From Bacteroidota bacterium (GTDB lineage: Bacteria; Bacteroidota; Bacteroidia; Chitinophagales; Saprospiraceae): DNA of 38,679 bases. The stretch lies in assembly GCA_024743405.1 (NCBI GenBank), contig JANSWP010000070.1, positions 1 through 38,679 of the forward strand, in the 5' to 3' direction. The translations under genes and the position numbers were made by a program. Positions 8,187 through 15,632 of this stretch are shown one piece after another; position 1 is the stretch's first letter; each line of letters begins with the position of its first letter. The notes beneath the pieces were generated by a model. It was given only the letters and a program-made list of their open reading frames with translations. It did no database searches and had not been told where the DNA came from.

Positions 8187-8999
8187 TTAGATATTTAATC
8201 TAAACCCTGGTTATTCAAGCTCTGGCTCAACAAAAATTCGACTTGCCGTTCTTTAATGCCATGGATCAGAGTCAAAACTTGCACCTCTTCCGATTTTATT
8301 AGTTCCCGTTTCGGGACCTTTCGGATTAGTGACAGAATTGCTGGAGTAGTTAGCATGCCAATCACTGCACCATTCCCAAACAATGCCATTGATATCATGA
8401 ATACCCAATTGATTGGGTGGGAAAGTTCCGACCGGCGAGACTTTGGGATAACCATCATCATAGCTGTCTCAAATGGTTCTTGAAGGATTGATTTTTTTCA
8501 AAGACTGATCAGCAACGTTTTCGTTTTTTGGTTTCTCATTCCCCCACGGAAAGGTGCCAGGCTTTCCTCCTTCCCGAATAACATACTCAAATTCTGCTTC
8601 AGTCGGAAGCCGATAACTTTCGCCTATTTTTTGATTGAGCCATTCAATATATGCCATTGCGTCATACCAATTCGTATTGATTATGGGATGGTTGTCTGTC
8701 CAGCCCCATTCGGGTTCTTTGGGCATATTTCGGTTGGTTGCTTCACAAAAGATTCGGTATTCAGCGACCGTGACTTCATATTTTCCCATTTGAAAATCGC
8801 TCAATGTAACCTCTTGAACAGGTTTTTCATCAAATTCGCCATCTACTTGCCCCATCAAAAAAGTGCCTCCTTAGATATTGACCATTTGAGGTTTGAATGG
8901 GTCAAAATTGGTTGTTTTTTGTGTGGTTATGAAACCACATGAGATTAATACGATAATAGAAATGGAAAAGAGAAGGGATAAAAAATGGATGAATCGCAT
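8187..8999 (-). pseudogene. FGE/SUMF1-family lipoprotein gene with four in-frame stops
   Basis: One uninterrupted frame of 270 codons from ATG at 8999 to TAA at 8187-8189 encodes a full formylglycine-generating-enzyme/sulfatase-modifying-factor fold: a lipoprotein signal ending LISCG, a start of domain [72 protein letters not shown], and a C-terminal PGFRLNI. Four stop codons interrupt it: TAA at 8871-8873 (codon 43), TGA at 8469-8471 (codon 177, where Trp is usual), TAA at 8253-8255 (codon 249) and TAA at 8211-8213 (codon 263). There is no frameshift. Many Bacteroidota lipoproteins of this family (GldJ/GldK-like or orphan) are non-catalytic, so the original role is unclear. Confidence 0.88.
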
Positions 9000-9105
9000 A
9001 GAATTGATATTAGATTAAATGTGAATTTCTGAAAAATCCATCAAATTCATATTCTATACGATTGAAAGTGAATCATAGATTTTTAAACGAGGTTATCATT
9101 TTTCC

Positions 9106-9915
9106 TTAATTCAAAAAGGCAACCACATCTTCCAAGACCGATTCTGTTCTTAATATCCGAAAGTGCCCAGTTCCTTCGATGGATTTGTGTCTAGCATACT
9201 GCCAATTTTTGGAAACTCGTTCAGACTGCTCAATTGAAACGACTCGGTCATCTTTATCATGGATAATTAAGGCATTTTTGACATTGATTTTTTTGACATA
9301 ATCGCTAACGTTGAGTTGTTCAACTTTTACATTTGATTCAGCTTCTATACGCGAAATCAATTTCTGCTTGACTTTCTCCGTAATGCCAACTCGATTGGAA
9401 ACATCATTTATTCTATCTAAAAACCGGTCTGGGACTGTAAGTAAGGCATATTTTTCAATTTCAATATCAGGATGAGCGGATAAGCCGACAGTAGTAGCAA
9501 CTCCACCAAAGGAATGACTCACCAACTTTGACACGCTGTATTTTTTTATCAAAACGCCAACCAATTCGCTGAATTCAAAAAGACTTGTTTGACCTTTTGA
9601 ACTAAAACCATGAGAGGGACTATCGAAGGCATAAATCGTGTAGTTTTCTTTCAATAATCGCTCAACCAAATCCGAAAAATTACCTGCTTGACCTTCCCAC
9701 CCGTGAATCAATAAAACCTGTTTATCACCATTTCCCCAACGGTAGGTTTGGATGTCAAAATCGTAGAATTTGAAAATTTCTTTTTGGGCTTTGTCCAATG
9801 TTTCTAACTCATTCGGGCGAAGTTTTTTTATTTGAGGACTGGTGAGTTGTTTGTATGCAAAATTGGCAATTACATCAGGGAGAAGGTAGGATAAAATTCG
9901 TATAATATTTTTCAT
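9106..9915 (-). CDS. Alpha/beta hydrolase
   Basis: A 269-residue alpha/beta-hydrolase fold protein. The oxyanion-hole motif LLIHGWEGQAGNF lies at about residues 68-80, FDSPSHGFSS at 98-106, the nucleophile elbow SHSFGG with Ser135, and a C-terminal GTGHFRILR that supplies the catalytic His. The first about 25 residues are hydrophobic and may be a membrane or lipid contact, but there is no clear cleavage site. Substrate unknown (ester or thioester typical). It lies downstream of the DUF3050 gene on the same strand, but a terminator-like hairpin at 9953-9980 separates them. Confidence 0.88.
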   Translation of the reverse strand: MKNIIRILSYLLPDVIANFAYKQLTSPQIKKLRPNELETLDKAQKEIFKFYDFDIQTYRWGNGDKQVLLIHGWEGQAGNFSDLVERLLKENYTIYAFDSPSHGFSSKGQTSLFEFSELVGVLIKKYSVSKLVSHSFGGVATTVGLSAHPDIEIEKYALLTVPDRFLDRINDVSNRVGITEKVKQKLISRIEAESNVKVEQLNVSDYVKKINVKNALIIHDKDDRVVSIEQSERVSKNWQYARHKSIEGTGHFRILRTESVLEDVVAFLN

Positions 9916-9946
9916 TCAAGATAAACATGATACGGAGTGTATAGTT

Positions 9947-9980
9947 TGAAAAAGGGCTCACGAAATTAATCGCAAGCCCT
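9947..9980 (-). terminator. Rho-independent terminator after the DUF3050 gene
   Basis: AGGGCT at 9953-9958 pairs with AGCCCT at 9975-9980 (inner CG/CG pairing also possible). Read on the minus strand, the hairpin is followed by a short U-run, 63 bases beyond the DUF3050 stop. Confidence 0.6.
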
Positions 9981-10043
9981 GTATTCGTTGCGTGAGAAGG
10001 GAAATTAGGTTTTCTTAATATGTTCAATTATTTCTTCCTTTAG

Positions 10044-10814
10044 TTATATTTGAGCCGTCACTGAGTCCCATAATTGAATCCGCTTCTCGAGACCGATTTT
10101 GGCTGTCTGGGCTACTTCTTCCCATTTTTGGGAATCATTCCCACACAATTCTGCAATCATTTTCAATGCTAACGGACCGTGGTCGTCGCCGTCCAATTCA
10201 ATATGACGATTGAGATAATAAGTCAGTTTGTTGTAAGAGATTGACTCGTCTTTTTGTTCCGTATTTTTGATGATTTCGATGAACATATCTGGAATCAAAT
10301 CTTCCCGACCGAAAGTAAATGCAGAGGCAATTTTGTGTGGCTCATTGGTTTCAATTACCTCGAATGTGAAACCAATAAAATCCGTTATTGCTTTGTTCAA
10401 GCCCATTTCAGATGCTACCAAACGAACTGGATAATTCTTTTCGGATAGTTCTTTTAAAAAGAGGTGAATTTGAGAAGTATTGGCACCAATTTGCTCCATA
10501 GCATCCAAATACATTTCAAAATGACTCTTGTTTTCACCCAATTCATTGACATCACTTTCCTCTTCCAATACAATTTCATTGATGAATCTTGCCAAAGATG
10601 CGTTTGGCGCTGGTCGCCACGGGATAGTAGTCGTGGTTAAGTGATTTTGTAAAGCCTTCAATAATGACATAAAATCCCACACAGCGTAAATATGCTGTTC
10701 CATGAAGGTTTTAATGTCCTCGATATTATTCAAATGAGCATAAAGCGCATGCGTTCGAAGTTGATGACGATAACCTTCGAGTTCTTTTTCTATTTTATTT
10801 ATATGTGCATTCAT
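10044..10814 (-). CDS. DUF3050 protein (heme-oxygenase-like fold)
   Basis: A 256-residue all-helical cytosolic protein matching DUF3050: the N-terminus HQLRTHALYAHLNNIEDI, then FMEQHIYAVWDFMSLLKALQ, PWRPAP and an EESD segment are typical, with a later HIELDGDDHGPLALKM motif carrying conserved His and acidic residues. Proteins with this heme-oxygenase-like architecture include di-iron enzymes (the HDO superfamily), and the His/Asp/Glu pattern here would suit metal binding, though no function is established for DUF3050. It is divergently transcribed from the PadR-permease pair, sharing a 295-base upstream region. Confidence 0.9.
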   Translation of the reverse strand: MNAHINKIEKELEGYRHQLRTHALYAHLNNIEDIKTFMEQHIYAVWDFMSLLKALQNHLTTTTIPWRPAPNASLARFINEIVLEEESDVNELGENKSHFEMYLDAMEQIGANTSQIHLFLKELSEKNYPVRLVASEMGLNKAITDFIGFTFEVIETNEPHKIASAFTFGREDLIPDMFIEIIKNTEQKDESISYNKLTYYLNRHIELDGDDHGPLALKMIAELCGNDSQKWEEVAQTAKIGLEKRIQLWDSVTAQI

Positions 10815-11045
10815 GATTTAAAATTTTAAGACCCTAACAAGAAAACTAGAGTTGGGTTCATGGGTTTTCGTCACATGAATGTCAGTAATGTAGGAGTCTT
10901 AACATTTGGCGTTTTTACCTTTTCACCCTTCACCAATGAAATCATTTAGAACCAGCCGTTTACCGAAAATTAAAAAAGTGGGAGTTGATTATTTTTTCAT
11001 TAAAATCTTTGATTTTCCATAAAATTCCTACACATTTACGATAAC

Positions 11046-11105
11046 TTCTACAAGTATTGATTAAATCAATGCTTTTTTAAAATCTATTTATTCTACAAAT
11101 ATTGA
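11046..11105 (+). promoter_or_regulatory. Paired direct repeats and palindrome before padR
   Basis: TTCTACAAGTATTGA at 11046-11060 recurs as TTCTACAAATATTGA at 11091-11105 (14 of 15 identical, start-to-start 45 bases), the second copy ending 4 bases before the padR ATG. Overlapping the first is a perfect 7-1-7 palindrome, ATTGATTAAATCAAT, at 11056-11070. A position this close to the start fits an autoregulatory PadR operator; this is inference. The rest of the 295-base divergent region (10815-11109) shows nothing else clear. Confidence 0.45.
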
Positions 11106-11109
11106 AGAA

Positions 11110-11424
11110 ATGCAAGGATTAGGATACTTGGAAGAAACTGTTTTGTTGTTGATTCTTTCGATGGATGACGAAGCCTACGGATTTTCTGTCAGCGAAGCCT
11201 ACAAGAAACATGCAGGCAAGTCTATTTCTATCAGTGCGATTCATTCAGTGATGTCGCGATTGGAAAAGAAAGGACTCATCAAAAGCCACATGGGGGGAGC
11301 GACTGCTGAGCGAGGTGGTCGACGAAAACGAATTTTTGAAGCTACAGCTCAGGGTAAAGAAGTCATCACAGAGATAAAGGTATCTCGTCAAAAACTATGG
11401 TCATTAATTGCTGATTTGTCATGA
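11110..11424 (+). CDS. PadR-family transcriptional regulator
   Basis: A 104-residue winged-helix regulator. The N-terminal LGYLEETVLLLILSM, then AYGFSVSEAYKKH, SISAIHSVMSRLEKKGLI (recognition helix and wing) and GGRRKRIFEATAQGKE are hallmark PadR segments. The last helix is short, as in PadR subfamily 2. The stop codon overlaps the start of the ABC permease gene (ATGA), so the two are translationally coupled. In Acidobacteria and Bacteroidota such PadR genes regularly precede MacB-like permeases carrying a 'permease prefix', so the regulator likely controls that transporter. Confidence 0.93.
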   Translation: MQGLGYLEETVLLLILSMDDEAYGFSVSEAYKKHAGKSISISAIHSVMSRLEKKGLIKSHMGGATAERGGRRKRIFEATAQGKEVITEIKVSRQKLWSLIADLS

Positions 11425-14087
11425 AAGGATCAACTAACCAGCCACCAAGATGGGCGAATAAATTCCTGATTTGGTTTGTCGCAGAAGACCTTATTGAGGA
11501 AATTCAGGGAGATTTGCATGAAGCACATTTTCATCGCTCACAAGAAATAGGCCGACTCCAAGCTGACCGTCTATTTATTGCAGATGTATTTCGTTTTTTC
11601 AAACCCTACGCTTTTGAAAAATATTCAAGGGCGAAACAATTTTTACCGATGTTCAATAACTACTTCAAAATTGCTTTTAGAAATATTCTTCATCGAAAAA
11701 GCTTTACAGCTATCAATTTAGTGGGTTTGACTTTTGGTATTGCCACAGTTATGTTGATTGGCTTTTATCTTCAAAATGAATTGACGTATGACCAATCTAC
11801 GCCAGAATATGACCGTATACATCGCCTTCATAATCACTATCGTGATCAAGTTTATACTTGCATGCAGTTCTCCAAATACTTTGATACAGAAGGTAAAGAT
11901 CAGGTCAACTTATTGAATTGGCTAAAAGGAAATGAAGAAGTCGAAACGGCTTGCCATTTTGTGCCTTCAAATTCTCAGATTGGTGGAGGCGACAAATATT
12001 ACGTCGAGACGGATGGAGAGCAGTTTTTGGCGGAAAAAGTACTTTACACAAATACGGGAATGGACTTTCAAACGGTATTTCCAAAGCAGTTTTTGGCAGG
12101 ATCACCCGAAAGCGCTTTTACAGGATTTGATAAGGTTACCATTACAGAAAAATTAGCTAAACAATGGTTCGGAAGTGACTGGCAAACACGAGATATCTTG
12201 GGGCGAAACCTAACCATTAGAGATGAGAATTACGAATTGGCAGGCGTTATCGCCAATATCCCGGATAATGTGCATTACGAATTTGATTGGATTATTCATC
12301 AGGAGACTATACCTAGTTGGGCAGGTTATACTTACTTCAAGTTAAAACCAAATGCTTTGGCTGAGCCACTTTTGGCAAGACTTAATCAAGACGTAAATAA
12401 AGTTTATCCAGGCTACACAGAGGATATTTTGAATAAAGGTATTCTTTCTGTTCCATTGGCAGATATTCACTTCACAAATGATACTTTATATGAATTAAAA
12501 CCCATAGCGAATCAGGCTTATTTGACAACATTCGGGATAGTTGGATTGATTATTTTGCTTATCATTTTGACGAATTATACCAATCTTTCCATTGCCATGT
12601 ATGCTGATCGTCAGAAGGAGTTGGGCATGAGGAAAGTAATGGGAGCTCGCTCAAAGGACATTTCATTACAGTTATTGATTGAAGCTATTTTATTGGCAAT
12701 GTTTTGCCTTCCGTTGGTTGTGTTGATTCTGTACGAGGTTATTCCTCATTTTAATGAATTGATGCAGATAAATATTGATAGGAATTTACTTTTTAGTGGT
12801 TCTTCTATCTTGATCTTGATTGGCGTACTAGTCTTGACAGGTATCTTGAGTGGGCTTTATCCAGCACTAGCTTATGGTAGTCGCTCTATGTTAGGCTTGT
12901 TTGGTAAGAGCAAAAAAATCAATCTCAATCATCGTCACTATAATTTTCGAAATGCGCTTTTAACGGCTCAATTTATTTTGGTCATTGGTTTGTTGAGCTT
13001 GACTTTTTTTATTCAACAACAAATTGATTTCATCTCAAATAAAGATTTAGGATACCAAAAAGATGGTATTGTTTACTTCGAAATAGATGGTGCAGAGAAG
13101 TATAAAGAATTAGAAAACGCCCTTCTTCAATTACCTGAAATAGAGGCGGTCGGAGCCAATGGAGTCCCTGGTTCAGTCATGTACAACCAAATGACCTACA
13201 AGATGAAAGGTACGGATGTGACCTTTTCAGACGGAACACAACAATATTTGACATTGGGTACAGTCAAAGCTTTGGGAATCAAGTGTGATGCTTGTGAATT
13301 ATTGGAAAAAGGCAAGGAAAAAATATTTGTATTAAATCAAACCGCCGCCGAAAAATTGGCAAAAATAAAAGGCGTTGAACCTAAAGACCTGATAAACGAA
13401 ACCTTCATTAGTGAACCTGAATGGGAAAACGAGGAATTTGGTTATGGGATTCATCAAAATATTGACGGAATCATTGATGATTACAAGTTTTTTAGTTTAA
13501 AATATCCCAATCAATCCTTGATTGTCGAAATCGTTTCGAAACCCTCCTGGGCTTATGAAATGATTGTGAGATCCAATACCGATAACTGGCAGGCAACCAT
13601 GCAAAAAATCGAAAATGAATACGAAAAAATAGAAACGGCTCGACCATTCGATTATGCATTTTTAGAAGACCGAATAAATGACCTTTATCTTGAAGAGAGA
13701 CGCTCCGGAACACTTATGAAAGGGCTTAGTCTAGTCGCTTTGATTCTCGCAATGATGGGTTTGGCTGGTATCGTTTCTTATATAGCTTACAGTCGGCAAA
13801 AAGAAATCGGAATCCGAAAAGTATTGGGCGCTTCTGTCGGTGATATTTTGGTCAATTTCAATAAGCAATTTTCATATATGACGTTATTGGCGACAATTAT
13901 CGCATTGCCTACGTCTATTTACTTAGCATCGAAGTGGTTGGAAGGTTTTGCTTTCCAAATTGAACCACAATTTTGGGTTGTCCTCTTAGCAGGTTTTGCT
14001 GCGTTGATTTTAGTTGTCTTTGTAGTGACTATTCAGGCACGTTGGGCAGCAAGGCAACATCCTATTGATGTTTTGAAGGTAGATTAA
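11421..14087 (+). CDS. MacB/FtsX-like ABC permease with N-terminal prefix domain
   Basis: An 888-residue inner-membrane permease. Residues 1-75 form a soluble 'permease prefix' (PRWANKFLIWFVAEDLIEEI, then GDLHEAHF), followed by FRNILHRKSFTAINLVGLTF, the first membrane helix (about 97-117) and a large periplasmic MacB_PCD-type region. Further helices lie near 365-385, 413-435 and 458-480, where an FtsX domain with KELGMRKVMGAR occurs. A second half has helices at about 510-530, 766-790, 818-835 and 850-875 with the second FtsX signature KEIGIRKVLGAS. The two-half layout matches MacB-like efflux or lipoprotein-export permeases in Bacteroidota. No ATPase gene is adjacent, so it must use one encoded elsewhere. 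The start overlaps the PadR stop. Confidence 0.93.
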   Translation: MKGSTNQPPRWANKFLIWFVAEDLIEEIQGDLHEAHFHRSQEIGRLQADRLFIADVFRFFKPYAFEKYSRAKQFLPMFNNYFKIAFRNILHRKSFTAINLVGLTFGIATVMLIGFYLQNELTYDQSTPEYDRIHRLHNHYRDQVYTCMQFSKYFDTEGKDQVNLLNWLKGNEEVETACHFVPSNSQIGGGDKYYVETDGEQFLAEKVLYTNTGMDFQTVFPKQFLAGSPESAFTGFDKVTITEKLAKQWFGSDWQTRDILGRNLTIRDENYELAGVIANIPDNVHYEFDWIIHQETIPSWAGYTYFKLKPNALAEPLLARLNQDVNKVYPGYTEDILNKGILSVPLADIHFTNDTLYELKPIANQAYLTTFGIVGLIILLIILTNYTNLSIAMYADRQKELGMRKVMGARSKDISLQLLIEAILLAMFCLPLVVLILYEVIPHFNELMQINIDRNLLFSGSSILILIGVLVLTGILSGLYPALAYGSRSMLGLFGKSKKINLNHRHYNFRNALLTAQFILVIGLLSLTFFIQQQIDFISNKDLGYQKDGIVYFEIDGAEKYKELENALLQLPEIEAVGANGVPGSVMYNQMTYKMKGTDVTFSDGTQQYLTLGTVKALGIKCDACELLEKGKEKIFVLNQTAAEKLAKIKGVEPKDLINETFISEPEWENEEFGYGIHQNIDGIIDDYKFFSLKYPNQSLIVEIVSKPSWAYEMIVRSNTDNWQATMQKIENEYEKIETARPFDYAFLEDRINDLYLEERRSGTLMKGLSLVALILAMMGLAGIVSYIAYSRQKEIGIRKVLGASVGDILVNFNKQFSYMTLLATIIALPTSIYLASKWLEGFAFQIEPQFWVVLLAGFAALILVVFVVTIQARWAARQHPIDVLKVD

Positions 14088-14124
14088 TGTGCTTGAGTGT
14101 TCACGTATATATTAAAACACGAAC

Positions 14125-14292
14125 AATTAGACTTGTTTCTAAATAATAAATTGACATATGAAAAAATCTTTTTCCCTCATACTTCGGCTATTTTTCGCCC
14201 CCTACCTTCGGGTACGAAGCTTAAAATGAGCCTCGTCTGAGAAAAAAATCTAATTCTCATATATTCAATTCTTATTTAGGAACAAGTCTATT
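14125..14292 (-). repeat. Long palindromic element, copy D (core on minus strand)
   Basis: About 168 bp between the permease and DUF1801 genes, filling most of the 249-base gap. The left arm (AGACTTGTTTCTAAATAA) pairs with TTATTTAGGAACAAGTCT on the right with one G-T or mismatch position. The core is inverted relative to the other copies: on the plus strand it reads TACC-TTCG-GGTA followed by GCCTCGTC, the complement of GACGAGGC. The TTCG loop would form a stable UUCG-type tetraloop in RNA. Confidence 0.8.
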
Positions 14293-14336
14293 GAATACAA
14301 TATGGGGAGCTTTTGTAATTTTGATTTAAAAGGAAA

Positions 14337-14786
14337 ATGGAAAGTTACCTGTCTTCGGGAAATATTGAAGTAAACACTGACCCGCGCGTTAGAGCTAAGT
14401 TTGATAATTATCCTAAAATTGTTCGGTCTCAAATGCTAAACCTTCGAAGACTAATTTTAGAAGCTGGCGAAGAGATTGAAAACTTGACCGAAATAGAAGA
14501 AACACTAAAATGGGGCGAACCAAGTTATCTCGCAAAAAAGGGAAGTACCATTCGAATAGATTGGAAACCTAAAACACCAAATCAATACGGGATATATTTT
14601 AAATGTACTAGCAAGTTGGTTCCGACCTTTAAAGCCCTAAATGAAAATTTATTTTCTTTTGAAGGTAATCGAGCAATCGTTTTCCAATTAGAGGAGGAAA
14701 TTCCCGAAGCGGAATTGAAAGAATGTATTGCAGCAGGATTAACCTATCATTCTGTCAAGCATTTACCAATGTTAGGATTAATATAA
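14337..14786 (+). CDS. DUF1801 domain protein (YdhG-like)
   Basis: A 149-residue cytosolic protein of the DUF1801/YdhG family. It has the expected helix-rich start (VRAKFDNYPKIVRSQMLNL), the EETLKWGEPSYLAKKGSTIR motif and a beta-rich core (YGIYFKCTS) with a closing ECIAAGLTYHSVKHLP. The biochemical role of the family is not established. The start ATG at 14337 lies 45 bases after palindromic element D; the gene may share its transcript or be expressed alone. Confidence 0.85.
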   Translation: MESYLSSGNIEVNTDPRVRAKFDNYPKIVRSQMLNLRRLILEAGEEIENLTEIEETLKWGEPSYLAKKGSTIRIDWKPKTPNQYGIYFKCTSKLVPTFKALNENLFSFEGNRAIVFQLEEEIPEAELKECIAAGLTYHSVKHLPMLGLI

Positions 14787-14910
14787 TGGGGATAAGAATT
14801 TTGTAAATTAAGTGACGCCAAAAAAATTATTAAGCAGACGATGATTCCTGATGATGCGCCAGAATTCCGTTTTTTAACAAAAAATCCATTCATATAATTA
14901 ATATTGAAAT

Positions 14911-15381
14911 ATGAAAAAAATCACCTTTTTAACTATGTTTTTGACTGTTGTATTACTTCAGTCCAATTTTGCCCAAACCAAATCTAATATTCAAGATCAC
15001 CCGGATTATGCCTCGGTCAAATCAGCAATTTTGGACTATGTGGATGGCTTATACGAAGCCGATTCTACAAAAATAGAACGAAGTGTTCATCCTGAGTTAC
15101 ATAAAAGAGGCTACTGGTTTAATGCCGAAGAAAAAGCATACAGGGATAATCTAGACATGACTTATGAACAATTGGTTAACCTTGCCGCAAGGTGGAATGT
15201 CTCTGGAAAAAGTGCTAATGCAGATTCTCCTAAAGTCATTGAGATTTATGATATCAATGATCGAACTGCTTCGGCTAAGTTGATTGCAGAATGGGGTATG
15301 GATTATTTCCACTTGGCTAAGTTTGAAGGGAAATGGATGATTATGAATGTATTGTGGCAGTCATTGCCAAAAGAGAAATAA
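14911..15381 (+). CDS. Secreted NTF2-like (putative lumazine-binding family) protein
   Basis: A 156-residue protein with a signal peptide (MKKITFLTMFLTVVLLQSNFAQ, cleavage after about 21). The mature part follows the NTF2-like cone fold of the 'putative lumazine-binding' family: VKSAILDYVDGLYEADSTK, then SVHPELHKRGYWFN, IEIYDINDRTASAKLIAEWG and a terminal FEGKWMIMNVLWQ. Members are small periplasmic proteins of mostly unknown ligand. It converges on the GH20 gene, with a hairpin cluster between them. Confidence 0.87.
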   Translation: MKKITFLTMFLTVVLLQSNFAQTKSNIQDHPDYASVKSAILDYVDGLYEADSTKIERSVHPELHKRGYWFNAEEKAYRDNLDMTYEQLVNLAARWNVSGKSANADSPKVIEIYDINDRTASAKLIAEWGMDYFHLAKFEGKWMIMNVLWQSLPKEK

Positions 15382-15446
15382 AGTGATTGGATAGGGGATT
15401 TCGAAATTCCCTACCTGAATCTATTTTGAAGTTTAATTGAATCGAA

Positions 15447-15467
15447 TAAGTTCTTGGACATAAATTA
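15447..15467 (+). repeat. Possible terminal remnant of a palindromic element (B/C type)
   Basis: These 21 bases (TAAGTTCTTGGACATAAATTA) match the terminal arm of elements B and C (TAAGTGCTTGGACAGAAATAA) at 18 of 21 positions. No matching core or complete right arm follows, although GCACTTAA, the last 8 bases of the B/C right end, occurs at 15629-15636. Confidence 0.35.
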
Positions 15468-15479
15468 CTTTCACTTAAT

Positions 15480-15622
15480 TTACTGCAACATCGCGCCGAA
15501 AGCGCCCGTTGCAGTAATGGTGGTCTTGGAGGGCAGTCGAATTTAATAACCTGATTTCAGGTTATTAAATTCGACTGCCCTCCAAACCTCCTTAGCGCGC
15601 CTAGCCGTAGGCGACAGCGCGC
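15480..15622. repeat. Cluster of three hairpins between convergent genes
   Basis: Three strong palindromes lie back to back. (1) 15480-15517: a 10-bp stem TTACTGCAAC/GTTGCAGTAA enclosing GCGC/GCGC. (2) 15526-15585: a perfect 29-bp stem with a TT loop, beginning TTGGAGGGCAGTCG. (3) 15595-15622: GCGCGC ends enclosing CGCCTA/TAGGCG. The GC-rich first and third parts stand out in AT-rich surroundings. CACTTAATT occurs at both edges (15472-15480 and 15630-15638). It may serve as a bidirectional transcription end for the NTF2-like and GH20 genes, or be an inserted palindromic element. Confidence 0.75.
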
Positions 15623-15632
15623 AATATGGCAC

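Noticed and set aside
8858-8872. AGGAGG-like Shine-Dalgarno before an internal start in the FGE gene
   Set aside because: It is produced by the codons for the conserved GG of the domain; Bacteroidota do not rely on this motif, so it is not evidence for a real internal start.
14841-14897. 18-codon ORF (MIPDDAPEFRFLTKNPFI)
   Set aside because: Too short, no promoter or homology I can name; might be the tail of a lost gene but cannot be supported.
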